Shown piece after piece: positions 59,957 through 64,000 of a stretch of DNA of 64,000 nt. A program made the position numbers and the translations under genes. Within the stretch, counting starts at the first letter, position 1, and the number at the start of each line of letters is the position of its first letter. The stretch is from an uncultured Eubacterium sp. (GTDB taxonomy: Bacteria; Bacillota; Clostridia; Oscillospirales; Acutalibacteraceae): assembly GCA_910583925.1 (NCBI GenBank), contig CAJTZJ010000007.1, forward strand, positions 35,369 through 99,368. Reading direction: 5' to 3'. Below the pieces are notes generated by a model, which was not told the origin of the DNA, did not search any database, and saw nothing but the letters and a program-made list of their open reading frames with translations.

Positions 59957-60488
59957 TGCCCCACGCTGCTTTCATAGATTCAATCTCATCAGGTGTCATT
60001 GTTTCTATGCCCTGCTCCTTGCATTCAAATACGATAAGGTCTATCAGATCGGACATCTGTTTCGTATCGTAGGACGATGAGCCGTAGTAACAGCAGACAT
60101 TTGTGTAACCCTCAAGCTTGCTTTCGCCGAGGACATCACACTGCCAGCCCTCGCCGTTTCGTTCCCAATTCTTACACCAAGTATCAACGGCTTCATCTTT
60201 AATTGGAACAATCTCGTAGTTATCGCCTATTTCTTTGATTAAGCTTCTGTAAATATCACTCTTACACTGCTGTGTCTTTGCAGCAAGCTGACCGCAAAGC
60301 ACCCAGAAATACGCATTTGCATCAAGAGAGCGTTTCTTTCTGAAGCGTTTTAGTTTACAGTTTAAAGCCTTATCAAGAAGCTCATCAACAGAATTAAGAA
60401 TATTGCTGTCTGTTGTTAATGTAATGCGAGCTTGTCCTGTTCTGAAATCCTTTGAAACATCTGCTATCTGACATTTGAATTCCTGCAT
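59949..60488 (-). CDS. NinB-like recombination protein
   Basis: The 179-residue protein has ALNCKLKRFRKKRSLDANAYFWVLCGQLAAKTQQCKSDIYRSLIKEIG, then YYGSSSYDTKQMSDLIDLIVFECKEQGIETMTPDEI, the NinB/Orf family signature. Such proteins help load recombinases onto SSB-coated DNA. It overlaps the previous and next genes. Confidence 0.88.
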   Translation of the reverse strand: MQEFKCQIADVSKDFRTGQARITLTTDSNILNSVDELLDKALNCKLKRFRKKRSLDANAYFWVLCGQLAAKTQQCKSDIYRSLIKEIGDNYEIVPIKDEAVDTWCKNWERNGEGWQCDVLGESKLEGYTNVCCYYGSSSYDTKQMSDLIDLIVFECKEQGIETMTPDEIESMKAAWGNG

Positions 60489-60490
60489 AG

Positions 60491-61195
60491 CTACATACCC
60501 ATTAATTCATTGAAGCATTCCTCATACTGCTCCATAGTTAATTTATAAAGAGTTTTTACGCCGTACTTTTCGCCAATTGATTTTTGGGTAACACCTTTTT
60601 CCTTTGCAAGCTTTACCAATCTTTTAATATCTGCTTCAAGAGCAGTATTTTCCTGTTTTTCAGGTAATTTAGGTAAACCAAAGGAAAAGCAATCGCACTT
60701 TGTTTTTTCATTGAAAATGGCAAGCTGTGTGATTTTTCCGTTTTCGACCTTGATATGCTTAACACTGAATCTGTCTGAACAGGTAAACTTGCCGTTATAT
60801 TCCTTCAGATCACAGTTTTCAGCTTTTACCCATATAAACGGAGCAGTGTATAATTCTCTGCCTATACCCCAGTTAAAGCCTGCTCGTTTGAAGCTGTCTG
60901 ATGCTTCCCCCTTTTCCTTTTCTGTATAGCTTTCAGAACCGCAATCTTCTTTCCAAATCCACACCGGCTCTTTATCAGCATCCATGTAATTTGCATTTAT
61001 ACCGATTGAGCAATAGGCATTTCCCTTATGTTCTGAATGATTTCTCTGCCAATTAAAACTGCCAACGGTTTCATCAAGTATGTTCATATCGCATCTTGCG
61101 TTTTTATATAGAAGAAGCGAAAGTCCTTTACCGTCTTTGCTGATCTGAGCAATTCGGCATTCAATTTCATCTTCCCTTAATGGTCTGAATTTCAT
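60491..61195 (-). CDS. Rad52-like single-strand annealing protein
   Basis: The 234-residue protein has a Rad52-like core: KGEASDSFKRAGFNWGIGRELYTAPFIWVKAENCDL, with EIECRIAQISKDGKGLSLLLYKNARCDMNILDETVG at the N-terminus. The C-terminal part is helical. It works with the NinB-like protein and SSB in recombination-driven phage replication. Confidence 0.9.
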   Translation of the reverse strand: MKFRPLREDEIECRIAQISKDGKGLSLLLYKNARCDMNILDETVGSFNWQRNHSEHKGNAYCSIGINANYMDADKEPVWIWKEDCGSESYTEKEKGEASDSFKRAGFNWGIGRELYTAPFIWVKAENCDLKEYNGKFTCSDRFSVKHIKVENGKITQLAIFNEKTKCDCFSFGLPKLPEKQENTALEADIKRLVKLAKEKGVTQKSIGEKYGVKTLYKLTMEQYEECFNELMGM

Positions 61196-61614
61196 TAGCT
61201 TACCTCCTGTTTTATATATCTTCGTATCTCATTTAATCGGATACCTTTTGCTCTCAGCTCCTCGGCTTCCTTTTTCTCAACCCAATCAAGATAATGTGAC
61301 AAATCCTCTTTAACGAATTCCGAGAGAAGCTCTCTTCTGCCATTTGCATTAAGCTTAATATCCTCAAGCACCTTGTATTTGCAAAGCAGCATTAAATCAA
61401 CACTTTTTCTCTTATCCTCTGCGTTATAGCAATAATTGACAAAAAACTCATGCTCAAGCGTCGGCTTCAGGAAGCCGCTGCTGTGATCCTGTATGTACTC
61501 AAGCATTAAGTCTGTATCGCAGGTTACCTCATCAATGCATTCCGGACACCAATCGTATTCCAGCTCATCATATTCGAATTCATCGCCGCAATATGCACAT
61601 CTGCATTCACTCAT
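61195..61614 (-). CDS. Phage zinc-finger protein
   Basis: The 139-residue protein has an N-terminal zinc ribbon (CRCAYCGDEFEYDELEYDWCPECIDEV) and a helical C-terminus. The ATG at 61614 follows GGAGGTGCTGAGA. Function unknown; next to the annealing protein. Confidence 0.82.
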   Translation of the reverse strand: MSECRCAYCGDEFEYDELEYDWCPECIDEVTCDTDLMLEYIQDHSSGFLKPTLEHEFFVNYCYNAEDKRKSVDLMLLCKYKVLEDIKLNANGRRELLSEFVKEDLSHYLDWVEKKEAEELRAKGIRLNEIRRYIKQEVS

Positions 61615-61825
61615 TCTCAGCACCTCCATAATATGTAGCAAACACATTCAGTTCTGCCATATCAGACCTTGCCTGCGCCCTGTGACGCTGTCTGATTTCG
61701 TTTTGATTAAATTCTTCTATGCCCTCTTTTTCCCTTTGCTCGCTGTACATTGCCCAACAGTGCAAAGCAAGTCCAAAGCCGAAAAGTATGGCAATAGGCA
61801 AAAGCGATATTATGAAAATTATCAT
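61607..61825 (-). CDS. Small phage membrane protein
   Basis: The 72-residue protein has an N-terminal helix (IIFIISLLPIAILFGFGLALHCWAM) and a charged soluble tail. It overlaps genes on both sides. Confidence 0.75.
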   Translation of the reverse strand: MIIFIISLLPIAILFGFGLALHCWAMYSEQREKEGIEEFNQNEIRQRHRAQARSDMAELNVFATYYGGAENE

Positions 61826-61987
61826 TTATGCTCCTTTCTGATATTCATCCTTATGTCTTGTATAATATGTACTCATTGACCGTGAGAGCCTTTCACTTAT
61901 GGCAGCAAGCTCACTGTCTGAAAAGCCGTTAAACTGTTCTGTTTTTCCGTTTCGCTCAATGAGCAAATTAACTGTTAATTCTGCCAT
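61823..61987 (-). CDS. 54-residue phage protein
   Basis: Start ATG at 61987 follows GAGGTGGAATT. It encodes MAELTVNLLIERNGKTEQF and SDSELAAISERLSRSMSTYY, ending in MNIRKEHK. The stop overlaps the next ATG (ATGA). No known family. Confidence 0.72.
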
Positions 61988-62034
61988 AATTCCACCTCAC
62001 TTATCTTTATTATTTTTCCTGTTTGTCTTATGAA

Positions 62035-62144
62035 TTGACAAACCCTGCTTTATCGTCTATAATAAAGACGATGATAATATCTTTACTGTTTATTTTTATC
62101 ATCATTCCTTTCATCCGACTGTATCCGCAGTCGGTTTTTCTTTT
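62035..62144 (+). ncRNA. Candidate small RNA with perfect consensus promoter, operator dyad and terminator
   Basis: TTGACA (62035-62040), 17 bp, TATAAT (62058-62063) is a perfect sigma-A promoter reading right, against the early genes. The -10 lies within a dyad ATCGTC-N9-GACGAT (62052-62072). The RNA, from about 62070, ends at a CCGACTG/CAGTCGG terminator with T-run at 62144, giving about 75 nt. It overlaps the end of a leftward gene. A leaderless hydrophobic ORF from 62071 is an alternative. Confidence 0.6.
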
Positions 62145-62250
62145 ATTCATTTTCTTTTTTCTCAAAAATAACTTTATCAATTACTGCAACAGGCTCATTG
62201 TCCTTATTAATAACGATAGCCGATTCATACTCTTTTTTACCGATTGTCAC
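62143..62250 (-). CDS. 35-residue phage protein
   Basis: A GTG start (62250) follows AAAAGGAGTAATTCA. It encodes MTIGKKEYESAIVINKDNEP then VAVIDKVIFEKKENE. Strong ribosome site, early-operon position. Confidence 0.65.
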   Translation of the reverse strand: MTIGKKEYESAIVINKDNEPVAVIDKVIFEKKENE

Positions 62251-62299
62251 TGAATTACTCCTTTTCGCATTGGGAATTATTTTCACAATTTGTTAAATT

Positions 62300-62328
62300 T
62301 TGACATTTTTCCACTTTATTGTTATAAT
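62300..62328 (+). promoter_or_regulatory. Perfect consensus promoter of the inserted membrane-protein gene
   Basis: TTGACA (62300-62305), 17 bp, TATAAT (62323-62328), reading right, about 32 bp before the ATG of the 203-residue gene. Confidence 0.88.
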
Positions 62329-62360
62329 TAAAAATAATAAGTTTTATTAAGAGGTCTTTT

Positions 62361-62972
62361 ATGAATAATGATATTCTAATGTTACTTATAGGTGCATTTA
62401 TTAGTGCATCTGTCGCTTTCTTTTTTTGGATAATAAAGAGAATAATTGATAAAAAAGACAAAAGTAATATTTCACTTCAATATTTAGAAAACTTTTATGC
62501 TCCAATATATAACCAAATCCAAAGTAGACAAATTATTACAATGATTGATGCAATTAAGTCCATAGACAGCATTTCTAAAAATCACCCCCAAGCAATTCCT
62601 AAATATTTTATGGAATGGAGAAGATTAAAAGATTACTATATTAAATATAATTATTCGGAAGATAAATTAGATAAAGATTTTGTTAATCATATAGAAGCAA
62701 ACTATATTTGGTTAAGAAGAAAGTTTAAATATGACAAACAAAAAGTTTTACAACAAAACTTACATTATTTAGATTGTTATAAAAAGAAGAATTCTATTGC
62801 CGATTCAATAAATATTTTTATGTATTATTTCTTAATAATACCGTTGATGATTGGCTTGTTATTATTATTAGATAACAATCAAAGTATTGTTGCTTATATG
62901 CTTTTATCAAGTTCGGTTTTTGGATTTTTAGTATCATTAATAAAAGATTTCTCTAACAAATGGGGTTCTTAA
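62361..62972 (+). CDS. Membrane protein, lysogen-expressed accessory gene
   Basis: The 203-residue protein has an N-terminal transmembrane helix (LMLLIGAFISASVAFFFWI), a basic helical cytoplasmic region (about 30-140), and two C-terminal helices (about 148-195). It points opposite to the leftward early genes and has its own perfect promoter, so it should be made in the lysogen. This fits superinfection-exclusion or phage-defence genes; no family is recognised. Confidence 0.8.
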   Translation: MNNDILMLLIGAFISASVAFFFWIIKRIIDKKDKSNISLQYLENFYAPIYNQIQSRQIITMIDAIKSIDSISKNHPQAIPKYFMEWRRLKDYYIKYNYSEDKLDKDFVNHIEANYIWLRRKFKYDKQKVLQQNLHYLDCYKKKNSIADSINIFMYYFLIIPLMIGLLLLLDNNQSIVAYMLLSSSVFGFLVSLIKDFSNKWGS

Positions 62973-63055
62973 CCAAAGAAATAAAGAATTAATCCAACAG
63001 TAATACTTATTGCTGTTGCTCCTAAAAAGTAAATAACATCATATTTATTTTTCAA
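62969..63055 (-). CDS. 28-residue membrane peptide
   Basis: A TTG-initiated ORF encodes a hydrophobic peptide (MKNKYDVIYFLGATAIS then ITVGLILYFFG). A weak GAGATGA ribosome site precedes it. It overlaps the convergent membrane-protein gene by 4 nt. Confidence 0.42.
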   Translation of the reverse strand: MKNKYDVIYFLGATAISITVGLILYFFG

Positions 63056-63101
63056 TAAATCATCTCTTTTCTAACAGCTATATTTCGGTATGGCTGTTTT
63101 T

Positions 63102-63320
63102 CTATGCTGATTTGGGGTTACTTTCAGCAAATAAAAAATCAGCATTATATTTTTTTAGTAGTAACATAGTTTTTTTAAACTCAGAATATGTAAATTCCGT
63201 TACTCCACTTATTTTATTAGTTATTGATTTTTCAGATATTCCTAATAAAATACCATATTCCTTTTGTGTTATTCCTTCTGCTTTTAAGACATCACTTAAG
63301 TTTTTGTACACATTTTTCAC
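63102..63320 (-). CDS. Cro-like helix-turn-helix regulator
   Basis: The 72-residue protein has an HTH (ITQKEYGILLGISEKSITNKISGVTEFTYSEF). First gene of the leftward early operon, it starts after GAGGAGGTGAAAA, beyond a perfect promoter with operators. It faces away from the repressor gene, as Cro does from CI. Confidence 0.85.
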   Translation of the reverse strand: MKNVYKNLSDVLKAEGITQKEYGILLGISEKSITNKISGVTEFTYSEFKKTMLLLKKYNADFLFAESNPKSA

Positions 63321-63329
63321 CTCCTCGAA

Positions 63330-63410
63330 TTACCCCTACAGGTAACTCTTAAGCAAATTATATACCCCTTATCGTAGTTTGTCAATAACAAATTTACGCT
63401 AAGGGGTAAT
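63330..63410. promoter_or_regulatory. Immunity control region: early promoter and repressor operators
   Basis: Leftward TTGACA (63380-63385), 17 bp, TATAAT (63357-63362) is a perfect promoter. TACCCCT occurs at 63331 and 63363 (inside the promoter spacer) and, inverted, as AGGGGTA at 63402; the first lies in a TTACC-N6-GGTAA dyad. These three sites are probable repressor/Cro operators. Confidence 0.75.
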
Positions 63411-63489
63411 TTTTTACTTGCTATTTGTTTCTGGTTGTGTTACACTTGGATTATTGAAAGAATTACAATAATATTTTAGGTGTATAAAA

Positions 63490-63819
63490 ATGACTTTTTT
63501 AGAAAAACTCGAGAAGCTAATGAAGGAGCACAATCTTAATAAAAGCACATTATCAAAATCCTGCGGCATACCTTATACAACAATTGATGGATGGTATAAA
63601 AAAGGTTTTGAAGATTTAAGATTAAGTACTTTAAAAAAATTATCAACTTTTTTTAACACTTCTTTAGATTTTTGGGCTTATGATAACGAAGAAAATGAGC
63701 CTTTGAAACTATCAGAGGAAAAACAAAAATTCATATCTGAAATTATAAACATGGATAATTCTCAATTTAAACTCATTAATCGTATTGTTGATTCTGTTCT
63801 TGACGAAACCGACAAATGA
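63490..63819 (+). CDS. CI-like prophage repressor
   Basis: The 109-residue protein has an N-terminal HTH (NLNKSTLSKSCGIPYTTIDGWYKKGFEDLRLSTLKKLSTFF) and a short helical C-terminus. There is no LexA-like peptidase domain, so induction must need another route, such as an anti-repressor or a metalloprotease. It is transcribed away from the Cro-like gene. Confidence 0.88.
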   Translation: MTFLEKLEKLMKEHNLNKSTLSKSCGIPYTTIDGWYKKGFEDLRLSTLKKLSTFFNTSLDFWAYDNEENEPLKLSEEKQKFISEIINMDNSQFKLINRIVDSVLDETDK

Positions 63820-63916
63820 CATCGCTAAACTGTTTGTCTGTTAGTTTTGCTATTTTGATACATAATTCGTTAAATTCATTGTATGTGCGATTGGTGTTTT
63901 GATTGATACTATTCAT
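63776..63916 (-). CDS. 46-residue phage protein convergent with the repressor
   Basis: An ATG at 63916 preceded by AAGGAGTGCTTACATA gives MNSINQNTNRTYNEFNELC then IKIAKLTDKQFSDVICRF and a Gln-rich tail. It overlaps the repressor's 3' end by 44 nt, tail to tail. The last 84 bases of the window hold nothing recognised. Confidence 0.55.
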   Translation of the reverse strand: MNSINQNTNRTYNEFNELCIKIAKLTDKQFSDVICRFRQEQNQQYD

Positions 63917-64000
63917 TATGTAAGCACTCCTTTTTCAAACATTCATTCTAATATATGTTTTACAGCAAAAATCAAATTTTGTCAACCTTTATTTATCCAT

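Noticed and set aside
62255..62461. Leftward 68-residue ORF
   Set aside because: It runs through the perfect rightward promoter and antisense to the membrane-protein start, and lacks a ribosome site.

Overview
The window comes from an AT-rich, spore-forming Firmicute of the class Clostridia, most likely a gut commensal. The evidence is the spore-coat genes cotJA, cotJB and a broken cotJC, typical Gram-positive promoters and AGGAGG ribosome sites, Clostridia-type cassette genes, and a locus for host-glycan fucose use. No rRNA, tRNA or CRISPR array was seen.

Host part (1 to about 25.93 kb). The left end has an OmpR-type response regulator, a lone MazF-type endoribonuclease, cotJA-cotJB, a GtrA/GT2 pair and an SGNH hydrolase. 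At 4.7-13.2 kb a leftward fucose locus encodes aldolase, mutarotase, kinase and isomerase in one unit, followed by a GPH-type sugar transporter with a very long coiled-coil tail and a GH29 alpha-L-fucosidase. Next come an Spx/ArsC-like protein, a membrane-anchored surface protein and a MerR-TipAS regulator with a textbook 19-bp-spacer promoter. From 15.99 to 22.6 kb, fourteen small rightward genes sit almost end to end (GyrI-like, two GNATs, GrpB, monooxygenase, TfoX-like, CAT-like, P-loop kinase and several DUFs). From 22.66 to 25.37 kb a decayed IS3 element is split by a cassette holding TnpV, a TetR regulator with tandem operators, a membrane protein and a KTR-type zinc protein. The 3' part of cotJC follows.

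Prophage part (about 25.93 kb to beyond 64 kb). cotJC loses its N-terminus where phage-type DNA begins, so a contractile-tailed, PBSX/skin-like prophage probably sits inside a sporulation gene. Nearly all phage genes run leftward. Read in the direction of transcription they are: immunity region (repressor, Cro-like gene, consensus promoters and operators at 63.1-63.8 kb); early recombination and replication genes (Rad52-like, NinB-like, SSB, DnaD-like initiator with an internal iteron array, helicase loader); nuclease, three methyltransferases and a Lar protein; late regulator; terminase, portal, head protein with a C-terminal toxin domain, scaffold, capsid, connectors, sheath, tube, frameshifted tail chaperone, tape measure, baseplate, fibre; then lysis. 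The integrase is not in the window.

Accessory modules in the prophage are the most interesting part: (i) an ATPase / DUF4325 STAS-like / membrane-protein operon at the early-late boundary (49.69-51.61 kb); (ii) a Panacea-domain antitoxin with a membrane toxin candidate, next to an Abi-family HEPN protein, at the lysis end (25.99-28.55 kb); (iii) a 24-residue hydrophobic peptide gene with a convergent RNA, arranged like a type I toxin-antitoxin locus (29.77-30.07 kb); (iv) a membrane protein and a possible small RNA, each with a perfect consensus promoter, in the early region (62.0-63.0 kb). Calls rest on reading the sequence and recalling families; no database search was run.
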